Shown here: positions 12,249-22,992 of the stretch, one piece after another
Layout of the letters: every line of letters begins with the position of its first letter
Numbering within the stretch: the first letter of the stretch is position 1
Assembly: GCA_037176845.1 (NCBI GenBank)
Contig: JAYKXP010000174.1
Location: forward strand, 1-64,000
Direction of reading: 5' to 3'
Source: Paramarasmius palmivorus
Lineage: Eukaryota > Basidiomycota > Agaricomycetes > Agaricales > Marasmiaceae
DNA length: 64,000 nt
The notes under the pieces: model-generated
Seen by the model: only the letters and a program-made list of their open reading frames with translations
Databases searched by the model: none
What the model was told of the DNA's origin: nothing
Program-made: the position numbers and the translations under genes

Positions 12249-12527
12249 CTAATCCGCATCCAAGATCACATCCAACCATGAACTCACCAAAGACATATCT
12301 TTGAGTTGTCTCATCAGGATACCCTGCCTCCGCCTTTCAGCTCTGCGCTTCGCCTCTTCTCTCATGATACTCATCGGAACATACGGTGGCGGCGACTGTG
12401 TAGGTTCCAATCGGATAACCTTCCCGGCAGGGTTGATATGGTAAACAGGCTTTGAGCGAGCGAGTTCGCGAAACCAAGCGGCACGCGAAGCATCTGATTC
12501 AGGGGAAGATTCGCGACCGCTAGCCAT
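12249..12527 (-). CDS. Small basic hypothetical protein
   Basis: An uninterrupted frame of about 92 residues starting at an ATG whose complement is 12525-12527 (MASGRESSPESDASRAAWF...). The frame is open further upstream, but that part is A/T-rich and looks untranslated. It contains a Pro-rich loop ('TQSPPPYVP') and a highly basic helix ('REEAKRRAERRRQG'). A gtgagt donor lies at codon 81 and an acceptor-like tag at the stop, so the last residues could be spliced differently. No family recognised; there are no membrane segments. The basic helix suggests a nucleic-acid or protein-binding peptide (weak inference). Confidence 0.45.
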   Translation of the reverse strand: MASGRESSPESDASRAAWFRELARSKPVYHINPAGKVIRLEPTQSPPPYVPMSIMREEAKRRAERRRQGILMRQLKDMSLVSSWLDVILDAD

Positions 12528-13929
12528 TTTGTGGATGTTACAGTTTGAAAAAACTAGGTTGGGTGTTTTTATAGCGGTGTAGTACACGTGGTGATGTTGG
12601 GATTTTCTAAAAGGGAAGAACAAAGGAAGAACAATGAATTTGATCATGATGGGACAATTTGGGACAATGTATCATTCGACCCTGATCCCAGTGCCGGCGC
12701 TTGGAGGATCGTCATTGGCTCGCTCCATAATTTTGCTTCGTTATTCGAAGAAGCAGGCACTCCACACCATCGACTGCAGTCCTAGGGGGCTCGCGTCGGG
12801 GGAAAGACAGCGTCGAGAACATATCCCAGGACAGGAACATCTTCGACTGCCTAGTCGGAATCGGTGCCCAACATTGCATCGATAGCATGCAAAGAGGTCC
12901 TTGAAAAACAAGAAAAAGTTGAAGGCGACCTTCCACACCTCCTGCGGCATGGTATCTGGCAGCACGGGTACGGACAGGCGAGACATCGACCACCACATCT
13001 AGCAGGACCCATGGAATCTTTATCGGGAAATTCCAATCCGCACTGAACACCACGATGTCCACCACTTCCACAACGAAGGATATAACGGCGCCGAGCCGGA
13101 CGGCTCGTCAACATCCATCCATTCTCCAACTTCATAGCGTCGGGCAGGCGAACATTCGCGAGAGGAAAATCTTTCAGGAGGAGAATGAAGGTACGAGAAC
13201 CGCCGGCAACTCGATAAGGAAATGCATCTTATGTTCACCTGTAGGACCACCATATGGTGAACTACCGCAACAGACGGGGCTGCGAGAGCTGCCTCTACGG
13301 GAGAGGATGTCGGAGGAGACGAATTGTGTTCAGTGTCGGTATCTCCTTCTACCATGTTCTTCCTCGGAAGTGCATCATCCAGGGATTTGGGAAGCACCAA
13401 CGAAGATCCAGCCTGTACACTCGACACCTTTCCTTCTCCGTTTCGCCCATCTTTCAACTCCAAACCACGACCAAAACTCCAATTCGCAGTTGCGATATAT
13501 CACCACTCGCGAAAGCTGGCACATCCCCTAGATTGTCACCACCACCACTTCCAACGACAAAAAGTGCACCCATACGTTATCGTAACCAACAGCTTCAACA
13601 TGCCGAAGAGCCCGACTTCCAATAACCCACGAGCTAGATGCAATAGTTCAAGCTGGAAGTAGCGTATGTCATGTTCCAACCTCGCGGTTGATACCGAAGA
13701 GAAAGGGCCCATGTCCGGAAGCATACCAGTCGTACCAGGACCAAGGGCGGGAGATCTCTTCCTTGCTTTCATGGAGACGAACAGTATGCCGTACCGCATC
13801 CGGAGCCCAAGGTTTCCCTCCTACAAGTGACGGGGTGTCATCCACCAACCTATCGAGAACAACCTTTCCCGAATGTGCTGCGCCATAACACCTCAACAAG
13901 ACGATCATCGAGGCACTTCTCCTGGGCTG
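12528..13929. other. No confident gene; possible decayed minus-strand exons
   Basis: Several overlapping frames exist on both strands (13055-13531 plus, 12712-13071 minus, 13020-13463 minus). On the minus strand a donor-like CAG|gtgaac near 13245 and an acceptor ending ctgaaag near 13170 could join two exons. However, the upstream frame lacks an ATG and the product has no family match. I treat it as unresolved, probably part of the decayed repeat zone to its right. Confidence 0.3.
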
Positions 13930-15905
13930 AGAATCGAAGAGGTGATATCCGAATTCGCAATCCCAGACCTCCAAGACTTCCAGTGTCTTGTCGATGAAGA
14001 CCAACTCTACACCGACAGAACGTTAGAGCACTTCTGTACCGTGAAAGGAGGAAGTCTCAAGTCTCGACATCGAGAGCCTGGAGACGTACAAACATGAAGA
14101 AACGGCGTCATGAACAACACTTTCAACATTGCGAAAGGTGAGGCCCAATAACCCACGAACTGGGTCCAAGACCTCAAGGTAGAGGTAGCGCACGACATGC
14201 TCCTTGATAGCCTCGAAGCAGAAGGGTGTTAGTGCACCTCTTCCCATATCCGGAAGCGCATCTAGAAGGCCAACCAAGATCCTATATACCGACTGGAGTG
14301 GCCTCTTCCTTATCTCCGAGTTCCCAATGTGCCATCCACCGAAACCTTCTCGGATGTGCTACCTCAACAGGAGGGCTATCGAGGCGTGCAGAACGAGAGG
14401 TCTCATTCAAAATCACGCTCCCAGACTTCCAAATCCCTGATGAGAAAGGAGAAAGAAGATCGATCTCGCGGGGTTCCCCATATTCCTCGACAATGAAGGC
14501 AAAGAGTGCTTCTCCGGTACCTCGAATAGCGGTACCTCCGATTCCCGGTGTCGAAGGTCAACAGGCGCAGGAGTATGTCGAACACTGGAATGGGATGTGG
14601 TACTAGCAGGGCGAACCGCCGAATAACGCCGTTCATATTCGCGTTCATCCTTGGTGTCATGAATTCTGGACCTGGAGCCTGGAACCGACGTGCACCGTCA
14701 GCAACACGGATAACAAACACCAAGATGACAGGAACGCTCACCTGTTTCGACGTTCGAGAGATGTAACAGTTGTAGTGCCGGTGTGACTGTAACCCCCAGG
14801 TTGTCGGAAACTCCTTCTGTAGCGTTGACCCCGTCAACCTGCTACCCCAACACTCCCATACTCCCATCCCACCTCCTAGGTTAAACCACAACAAAGCCTC
14901 ATCTCTAACCGTACACAGAAACGAGGTAGAACAAATCCTCGACCGGTCTCGAATGTCACACCACGTTCACAATCCCAAACTTCCTTGAAAACCCCCACAG
15001 AGAAAGGATGCAGAACGATCCAGACCAGGTTCCTCGACGATGAAGGCAGCTCCGCCCCAACAGAACGTTCTGTACCTCGAAAAGCGGTACCTCCGAATCC
15101 CGATGTCCGAGCTAGAGGCGTAGGAGTACGATGGACGCTCGCACGGGGTATGGTGCTACCGCAGAATACCCAGAGCATTGACGTTCATATTCGCGTTCAC
15201 CCTTGATGTTACGCATTCTGGACCTGGTACCTAGTGTCGATGTGCACCGTCAGCAACACCGATAACAGACACCACGATGACCTGAACGCTTACCTGCTCT
15301 GACTGTCCGAGAGATTTAGCGAGGTGGTAGTTTCCAATTTCCTTCCGTAGCGTTTACCCCGTCAACCTGCCACTCCAACACTCCCATACGCCCAGCTTCT
15401 ACCACTCACATCTCATCCAATCTCCCAGCGATGATGACGAGGTAGAACAAATCCTCGACCGCCTTTCATCTTCATCTTCCTACTCCCACCACATTCGCGA
15501 TCCTAGACCTCCGAAACACTTCCTAAAGAGAAAGGAGACTGTGTTCCTCGATGGTGAAGGCAGCTCCGCCCCAAAAGAACGTCGGAGTGCTTTCGTGCTT
15601 TGAAAGCGGTACCTACGAATCCCAGTGTCCAAGGTAGAGAGGCCTAGAAGTATGACGAACGCTTGCATGGAGTGTAGTAGGAGCCGCAAATATCAAAACC
15701 GCCAATGTTCATCTTCCACGGTAAGCCTTCTATAACCTATTATTTCCACGATTAACAACACGGATAATAGGTACCACAACAACAGGAACGCTCACCAAGC
15801 CGTTTCGACATCCGAGAGATGCAGCGAATTGGGAACCAGGGAGTGGTCTCTAAATTTATCGGAAATCCCTTCCGTAGCGTTCACCCCGTCAACCTATAAC
15901 AGCTG
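13930..15905. repeat. Diverged tandem array, unit about 0.5 kb
   Basis: The same blocks recur in order. A 'gcaatcccagacctcc'-like block appears near 13960, 14415, 14965 and 15490. A block with 'GCGGTACCTCCGAATCCC'-like sequence appears near 14530, 15075 and 15605. 'TTCATATTCGCGTTCA' appears near 14630 and 15190. 'GTCAGCAACAC.GATAACA' appears near 14700 and 15250. 'GTAGCGTT.ACCCCGTCAACCT' appears near 14820, 15355 and 15880. Read on the minus strand, the last block gives 'GVNATEG' followed by a GTGAGC/GTAAGC donor in each unit, so the units may descend from a small spliced minus-strand gene that has decayed. Confidence 0.65.
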
Positions 15906-15999
15906 TCCATGCCAAAGCGTAGCAGCACACTTCCCTTCATACTCCCAGTTTCAACACCCACATCCCATTTCCCATGACCTTCTCGGAGTTGCAAGACTT

Positions 16000-17900
16000 G
16001 GAGGTAGAGCTCGCAGCCAAATCCCAAAACGCTAGTAACGTTCCATCTTCCTGCCCTACATCCCTTCCTCCCAACAAAAGACACGCTTTCCCATAGTCTC
16101 TCCTTCAACAAATAAGCTAACGAGTCCGTGATGTACTGGATGGTGAGCTTCGCGTGCTTCGGCTCCGGGATGGTCTATCCTCATTCATCCTTCCTGAACA
16201 CACCCAGACAAAAGGACGAGTACACGCACACCCAGTGCATCGACAGCTACGGGTGAAGGGGAGTAGGTTGAGACATTAAGTCCGGGAACCCAGGATCCTT
16301 TTTCGTGGTACCTATAATCAACATCCTTTTATGCCCCATACACCCCATACACCTCGTAAATCCAGTTTCCCATCTCCCAAGGCATTCTCGGAATTCATCC
16401 ACTGGAACGAGAGCTCGCAGCCAAATCCAAAAACGTCCATCTTCCTGTCCTACATCCCTTTCTCACACCACAAGCGGCAAGCCATGCCTTCCCCATAGCT
16501 TGCAGTGTTGTGCGACTTTTCCTGGACGGTGGGCTTCGTATACATTGGCTCTGGTTTGATCTTGTATCATTCGCCGGGAACGTCCACAAACCCAAGCAAA
16601 ACGACGAGTACCCAACATTCTGGAAGGCACACCAGCGCTTGCAGGGGACTAGGCTGAAACGTTCAAGTCCAGAAACTCGACATCCTTTTACGTCCCATAC
16701 GCCCCCAAGCCACACCCCATACACCTCCAACACCCAGCTCGTAAATCCAGCGTACCGTTTCCAACTCGCAAACGTCCACCGGGGTATCAGGGCGAGTGTC
16801 AGATGCGCCATCTCCCAGACCATCGCAATATAGCCCAGGGGGGATGAAAACGAAGATACGCTGCTGCAGACTATCCGAGGTCATGATACCTTCTCTCCGC
16901 CTCTACTCCACGGAACACGCCAACCGTCGCAAGTCAAGAACGAGATGTAGGAAGAGGTGACCTCTGGAGGAAATGGGTATCTTCTCGGTGGAGGTGTGTA
17001 CGGGAAGACGCGTCGAAGTGATGTAGTTGATAGGTCCCTTTTATCGCCCATACACCCCATACAACCAACTCCCAACCTCGAATCCAAACGCTCCACTTCC
17101 CATCTTTTCAACGACAACCAGCAACAGTTGGGGGCGATGAAGACAAAGATAATCGTCGTCAGTGTACGTTGCTGCAGACCATCCCAGGACATGGTATTTC
17201 TTCTCTTGCCGCTGCCACTACGCAACACGAAACACTTCTCCCGTCCATGGAGTGACAGCCAAACCGTCGCTAGCTTGTATTCAAGGTCCAGGATGTAAGC
17301 CTAACAACGTGCAGGAAGAGATGACAGATGCCTCGGCGGGTTCGGTGACGAAGCAAGAATATGGGGGCGTCTTGAACGGTGGAGAGGAGGATGAAGATGA
17401 TCGGTGTATGTTGCTGCCACAGAACATCTGAGGACATCTCCGCCGACTTTCACTACAAAAACAAGGACCAGCCTCTCCCCCAGCCAAACCATCACCACCC
17501 ATCGACTCGTAGCGGTACGGCATTGAGACGAAGATACCTGGGAGTACACCAACTGTCGAGTTACAGAGGAAAGGGCCGTTAGCTCGTTGTCCCTTTTATC
17601 GCTCATACACCGCCTCCGATATAGCACTCATCATAGATCTCGTAACCCTAGGCTGGAAGTTATGAAATGAAGGCGCAGGGAATGGGGTGGTAAATGTGAA
17701 GGGTAGAGATTACATGAACCGTTCGTTGTCCATGAAGAAGCGTGTGGAGGTTGTGGTTGGTAGAGATGACGCAGGAAAAGTTCGTTAACCCTTTCATCCC
17801 CTTACACCCCTATACACTCCCAACTCCCAAAGCCCAAACACCCGGTACCCAACACGCGCAGGTTGTAGTTCCCTGGAATGGTATTTCAAGCGTTCAAGAG
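16000..17900. repeat. Diverged tandem array, unit about 0.36-0.4 kb
   Basis: The block 'CCTTTTA.C.CCCATACACC' recurs near 16326, 16682, 17036, 17592 and 17790. The block 'GAGCTCGCAGCCAAATCC' followed by 'CCATCTTCCTG.CCTACATC' recurs at 16006-16065 and 16407-16465. 'ACGTTGCTGCAGACCATCC'-like sequence recurs near 16862, 17165 and 17407. Copies differ by many substitutions and indels, so the array is old. No intact reading frame crosses it. Confidence 0.6.
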
Positions 17901-17989
17901 GCCTAATCCTTCCATTGTGCCAAGGAAAGGTTAGGGTATTTCTGCTTGTCCAAGGTTGAAGGAATCAAGCCTTCTCGCACAACCCGACA

Positions 17990-18800
17990 AATATGTAGAG
18001 CATTGTCAACGGGGAAGCGAGCGAAAGAGCCGTGGAAGCCACTCCCGAAGAGATGACGGTGCTAGCTGGGAGTGAGGCCGAGCAGTACATCGTGGGGTGG
18101 ACGACATTCTGGAACTCAGGTAGAGGTAGAGGAGTGGTGTAGAGTGGACCAGGAAGGCTGGAGTACACCGCTGAAGTTGGAGGCCGGGTAAAAGCGGCGA
18201 AGTAGAGGAAGCAGGGAAATGAATGTCTTCGTCGCGGGGTGCACAGGAAGGAGGATGCTTGAAATTGAATCCGTTCAGTATCGCGGTTGGGTCAACGTCG
18301 GTGTGTCTTCTTCATTATGGTTCAGGAGAGGGACCAAACGACGACGAATACTAGTTCGAGTGCACCATGGGAAGGTGGACGTGAATGAAGCTGTGGAATG
18401 GGTGTCTTCATCAAGAGGCGGGAGCTGATGTAGGATGACAGATGGTTGAAGCGTCGTAGTTGGAAGAGAAGGTGTTCCGATATCCGTCTTCTCGTCGCTA
18501 AGCACACACCACGCCAACGAAACCGCAGTATGGAGGAACATCGTCGACGGGGAAGCTAGCGGAAGATTGGGAGTGTCGGATCCAAGTATGTATCGTTGAA
18601 CCTTCTCTGTTGGAACCCGCAAGAACCAGTTTACTCTTCCTTCCTTCATGGGCTCCTGCATCGTCGTATTTGCGGTGGTGTTCAGCCATATCTGAAGCAG
18701 GTAGAGGAAAGGTGTAAAGAGGCCGGGGAATGGATGTCTTCGTCGTTCTGGATGAAAGGATGCTTGAACCGTCGCCAGGAACCACTATCTCCCCAACCTT
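17990..18800. repeat. Diverged tandem duplications, unit about 0.2-0.3 kb
   Basis: A block like 'GTCGACGGGGAAGC.AGCG' occurs near 18008 and 18544. A block like 'GAATGTCTTCGTC' followed by 'GGATG.TTGAA' occurs near 18218, 18395 and 18728. This looks like a continuation of the same decayed repeat zone. Open frames here are short and repetitive. Confidence 0.5.
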
Positions 18801-19353
18801 CCTGCCAAACCAACCCAAAACTCTTCTCCAAGCATGATGCCATATCCCTCTGTCGAGGTCGTCGTTGTGTTTCCGGCTATTCTTGACCTATTAACAACAA
18901 CGCTTCCAACCAACGCCAAAACGACGTATCTTCCCTTTTGCACAACCCAAGTTGAACATGAAAGGCCAGGATCTATATGGCAGTCAGCGCCGAGAACAAC
19001 GATAACGCACGCAGAAAACATACCAGCTTGCCGTCCAGGAAAGCAGATTCACGAGAGGTGGAACGCCCAACTTGGATCTCATGTTCGATTTCTAGGTCGT
19101 TTTCCTGTATTGAGTAATCTGTATCAACGACGATATCACAAACCAAAACCAAAAACTATACCTCAACCCTGCCCGTTTTGCCTAAACCTATTGAGCCTAC
19201 GACTTTGAAACATCGATAACGAAACAGACGAAGAGGCGATAAACGGAAGCAAAAAATCCTAGCCGGCGGTAAGGAGACGCGTCACGGTGGCATGCCGTCA
19301 TCCTAACCCGACTGTCTTCCAACGAAATACGGCCGAGTCGATGGAACTGTAAC
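18801..19353. other. Intergenic, no recognised gene
   Basis: A 124-codon plus-strand frame (18834-19208, starting MMPYPSVEVVVVF) overlaps a minus-strand frame. Neither has a motif or exon context. Nothing else seen before the tRNA. Confidence 0.35.
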
Positions 19354-19451
19354 TCCCTGGCTGGGAGTCGAACCCAGCTTTCGCGCGATTGCGTAAGTCA
19401 CGAGGAATGCCTTATGACAGGCGCGTGTACTAACCGATATACTACCAGGGA
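19354..19451 (-). tRNA. tRNA-Asp (GUC) with an intron
   Basis: The minus strand folds as a tRNA. The 5' acceptor TCCCTGG (19445-19451) pairs with the 3' CCAGGGA (19354-19360). The D-arm contains TAGTATATCGGTTAGTA. The anticodon stem CGCGC/GCGCG encloses CTGTCA, giving anticodon GTC. The T-arm is CTGGG-TTCGACT-CCCAG. An intron of about 27 nt follows position 37, the canonical nuclear tRNA intron site. No CCA is encoded, as expected in a eukaryote. Confidence 0.9.
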
Positions 19452-19617
19452 TGTGATTGCTTCTTTATCGGTACCGAGTGCGAGGTAGATATGATGGCTG
19501 TCCTTCCGCGACATGAGAGCCGTACACCGCCAACTTGACCTGAGGTCGGGACGAGCTCAGACTCGAAATCCCACCCAGTCATCGATCAAGTCTTGACAAA
19601 TGCCTCTTTGGCATCAC

Positions 19618-20164
19618 TCAAGATCCGTTGCAACGCTCGGTAAATTCGCATTTGATTCCGACCTCTTCTTGATATCGTTTGACTAGATCAGAGAGAGTCA
19701 TGGATCCCGCTGGCTTCAACCCCTTCCCCTTTCCGTTTTCCTTTGTTTCTCGGTCGCTGCAGTAATAGTTCACAACAAAATATATTGAATGGCTATCTAA
19801 TATGATACAGTCTGTCCTGTCAATGTCAAAACCCACATGCCACTTATAGTAAACGTTGCCTGTGAAGGGTGGTCAGAAAGAGAACTGTGTATCAATATCA
19901 TAACACCTCACTGTAAAACAATGGTTTTATGAGATAACCCCGGAAATCCAGCAGGACAAGCCATAGGAGAGCTCTTGAGTATACACCACAGCACAAGACA
20001 GCCATTAGACACAGAGCAAGACCAAAGAGAAGCCCCAAGAACCGAGATTGAAGAACAGCAGTTACGAAGATTTGTCCAGATGATTCAGTGAACTTGTTGA
20101 TGATGACACCGACGACGATGTGTAGTAGTATTGTACCAGTCTGCCAGAATGCCTTCTCGTTCAT
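19618..20164 (-). CDS. Hypothetical small membrane protein
   Basis: The first exon begins at the ATG whose complement is 20162-20164 (MNEKAFWQTG...) and encodes two hydrophobic segments: 'ILLHIVVGVIINKF' and 'FLGLLFGLALCLMAVLCCG'. A gtgtat donor after 'LCCG' near 19980 and a cttcacag acceptor near 19868 join it in frame to 'NVYYKWHVGFDIDRTDCIIL', ending 'KCEFTERCNGS' at 19618. Extra upstream exons are possible, because an acceptor (gaattcag) with open frame precedes the ATG. No family recognised. The inferred topology is an integral membrane protein with a C-terminal soluble tail. Confidence 0.35.
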
Positions 20165-20564
20165 CACTTGAGGAATTGGTCCAGCCTGAATTCAAGCCAA
20201 TGAACGACAAAATGAAACAGGTGAATTGAGACGATTTATAGTCACAGTTGTGGTAACGCACCGTGAAGCTCTTGGATTGGATATCTGTAAATCTCTCCCC
20301 CCCCTTCTCTCAGTCGACTTGCGTTGCCTAATAGTTGCGTGCTGAACGTTGAACGTTGAACGTCTCGGTCGAAGACAGAAACTTGAACATGAATCACATG
20401 ACTTTCCGGCAGCTTGACTGAACGCGACAACAAACCCGATCTGGTAAAAATTTTGCTTCCGCCGTCGCACTGTGCATCGTTTTAACACTCGAGATTCAAG
20501 GTATGTATATATATATTGCTTGTATGCCAGCTCTATCTCACTGAAGGGCACGCTCTCGTACAGA

Positions 20565-22051
20565 TCAAGCCGTACCTTTATCCATCTCCTTGGCCGTATC
20601 TTCATGCAACCTGGCAAGCCAGTCCTCAAGGTCCTGAACTTTCGTTACAGCACCCTTTGGCTCGCCATATTCCTTGATATCTGTCTGGTAGACTGTGAAG
20701 AAAGCACTAATAGCTGGTGAGTGAAAATTGATAAGTATTAGAACACTGTACTCACTTCCCGAGAGTAGTTTCCTCTTTGTAGAATCCACGCATCTCCTCA
20801 AGACGTTTATCCACTCTCTCCCAGAAGTCACCAACATCCCTCACCTTCTTCACCTTCTTCTTTCCCTTTGTACTCCTGTTGTCGGCACCCTCAGAGTCAT
20901 TCTCCTTATCCTTTGGTGCAGGAAGTTTATCATACATCTCTCTCCAGACATGTCGCTGTAGAGGAATTCAGCAAATTATCGAATTCCGCACAAGTCGTGC
21001 TTACCAAAAATGCAAAGCGCACGTATATTCCAGCCGTTGACGGGGTACGAGTGTCGCCGATGCATGCTTTCACGAGGGTACCAATATCTTGAGCGGTAGT
21101 AACCTTCTTCCAGTCTTTGTCGTCGAATGTGAGTGAATTCGCGATCTGACACCATACCTCAGTACTAATTCCACATTTATACAGCTATGCATACCTTATC
21201 CTTGAATAGATATCGCTTCTGTGTTATCTCCTCCTTGATGATGGCAATGACCATGTCACAGTGCCCGGTGTTACGTGCATTTGGTAACTCTTTGACTCCC
21301 AGCGTACGCATGCATTTCTGCGTAACAATATATGTGAGACCAATCCAAAGGCTTTTGCAACTATTGCTTACATATGCCGCTAACGCGAGCGGCTTGTTCT
21401 CGTAGTAATAAGTGGCAGGCGAAAGCATCGCTGCATTCGCGTAGTCTTTCGCGGTCTTCTACGCGTAACATGTTGAGCACATGGGTTGGCACCAGAAAAA
21501 CACTGATCTTGCTTACCTTCAGTGCCGGCGAAACTGTATAACGTTCCGTCAACCCCTCAGAAATCTGTCGGACCAGGTCGCGGGTTTCAAGGATATGGAG
21601 CCCAATCCGTGCAGTCTGCTCCTCTGCCGATGGCGCCTAGAGGAATCTCAGGAAGGATCGTATAGCTGCTCTGTATGGTATGCACCTTTATAATAGCTTC
21701 GTAATCCTTTTCCGCTTCGGCTGATAAACCCCGGAATCTCTTCAGCTCACGGCCTTGTTCAACTGTCCAGCGCGAAAGCGTGCTACCAACAATACTGGCG
21801 TTGCTGAAGAAGTTGAGCTCTCCAAGGCTGTCGTTCTCGAACTCGTCGCGTCCACGAACATTGCCGGTTGTACTACCATGATTGGTGAGATCCTCCAGCC
21901 CCGAATTGAAGCCTGACGGTGTTATTCCAGGAGTTGCAGAGATAGGGGGAGCAGCTGCCGGTGACGGAGTGACTGGGGTTTGCCCCATGCGAGCCTGGAT
22001 TGCAAGGATGAAATCTGAAGGGGGTACGGTCGAGGAATCTGCCTCAGACAT
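20565..22051 (-). CDS. Conserved-looking hypothetical protein of the transposon-associated block
   Basis: At least seven exons join in frame. The start MSEADSSTVPPSDF is at 22051. Introns fall after 'DYEAIIK', after 'SPALK', after 'LAAY', after 'LFKDK', after 'YVRFAFL' and after 'ETTLG'; the last uses the acceptor ctattag so that the frame continues 'NAFFTVYQTDIKEYGEPKG'. It ends 'TAKEMDKGTA' at 20565. The N-terminal 100 residues are Pro/Ser-rich. The rest is mostly helical and charged, with a Lys-rich stretch ('TKGKKKVKKVRDVGDFWERV'). No catalytic motif, signal peptide or membrane helix is visible. It is transcribed away from the coiled-coil gene at 22177, with a 125-bp shared upstream region. 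It resembles unnamed Agaricomycete proteins found in mobile-element neighbourhoods (from memory, uncertain). Confidence 0.65.
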
Positions 22052-22176
22052 GATGGTAAAGACGGTAAGAGTTTCCGATCGTTGAAAAATTGTCACTGAT
22101 ACACGGTTGTCACAGTGCACATGACTGAATATTCTTGTTGAGCGATTACACAATCTGGTGTGCCATTTCGTTCCTT
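22052..22176. promoter_or_regulatory. Short divergent intergenic region
   Basis: Only 125 bp separate the start codons of the genes at 22051 (minus) and 22177 (plus), so any promoters must be shared or overlapping. I see no clear TATA box. Confidence 0.4.
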
Positions 22177-22942
22177 ATGAGTTCGCCTCCATCAGCTCCC
22201 TTCTCGCACCTTGAACGAGTGAATAGTATTGAAAAACTTCACAATGCTATTCAGTGAGTATCCTCTAATGTTGCTTGTAACACTTCTAACCCACCATTCA
22301 CAGGCTCTATGGCTTCGGCATTGTTGATGATGCAGAAGAAGCTAAACAGCAGTGGGTAGAATATCTCCACTGCTGCGGAGAGAAGGCACGCGAGGCTCCG
22401 GCTGCTCCATGCAGCGCTGAGGCTCCAGCACCCATTGAAGCACAGATGCAATGTATGTTTGTATTTATCCGTTCAGAGGCTGGACGTGTGAGATTGACTT
22501 GTTCTATCATGTAGATCAATCGTCAGACGAAGAGGTTATATGTCTGCGCAAAGAGCTTCGGGAGCGTACAGAGACTGCATATGATCTTCTATGGTTGAAC
22601 TCTGGTGCAATGGAACATTTGACGGAAGCATTGGACCGAATTGATTCGTTGGAAGAAGCACTCGGACAGAGTCAAGCCATGCTGGCCAAGTGCCACGGGG
22701 GGCTGGAACGCACTCAGGCAAGCATCAACGATCACAAACAGAGACAGGAGAAGCTCTGCGAAGAGAAGGAGAACTTGATGGTCATGGTGTCCGAGGAACA
22801 GTGCCGCAGACACGAGCTTGAAAATGAGAATGCTGTGCTGCGGAACTCTTTGCGTTTGGAGCAAGAGTTGAAGTCGAAGCTTGCTGAAGCTCTGGTAACT
22901 GGTGACACCATCATGCTACTTAACCGTCTTTGCTCAAATTAA
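22177..22942 (+). CDS. Coiled-coil hypothetical protein
   Basis: Three exons. The first starts MSSPPSAPFSHLERVN at 22177 and ends at a gtgagt donor near 22254. The second ('LYGFGIVDDAEEAKQQWVEY') ends at gtatgt near 22452. The third starts after tcatgtag near 22514 and runs to 22942. The C-terminal 140 residues are one long heptad-rich coiled coil ('TEALDRIDSLEEALGQSQAM', 'LENENAVLRNSLRLEQELKS'). There is no catalytic motif. Its stop lies only 50 bp from the stop of the converging transposon-type gene. A partner or accessory role in that block is inference. A further intron near the 3' end cannot be excluded. Confidence 0.6.
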
Positions 22943-22992
22943 CGTGTTCAATAAATACATATACGCAATTCATCCCATCTTTACATACTACG

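Noticed and set aside
13055..13531. 158-codon plus-strand frame as a gene
   Set aside because: It overlaps equally long minus-strand frames, shows no family features, and borders a repeat zone where long frames arise by composition.
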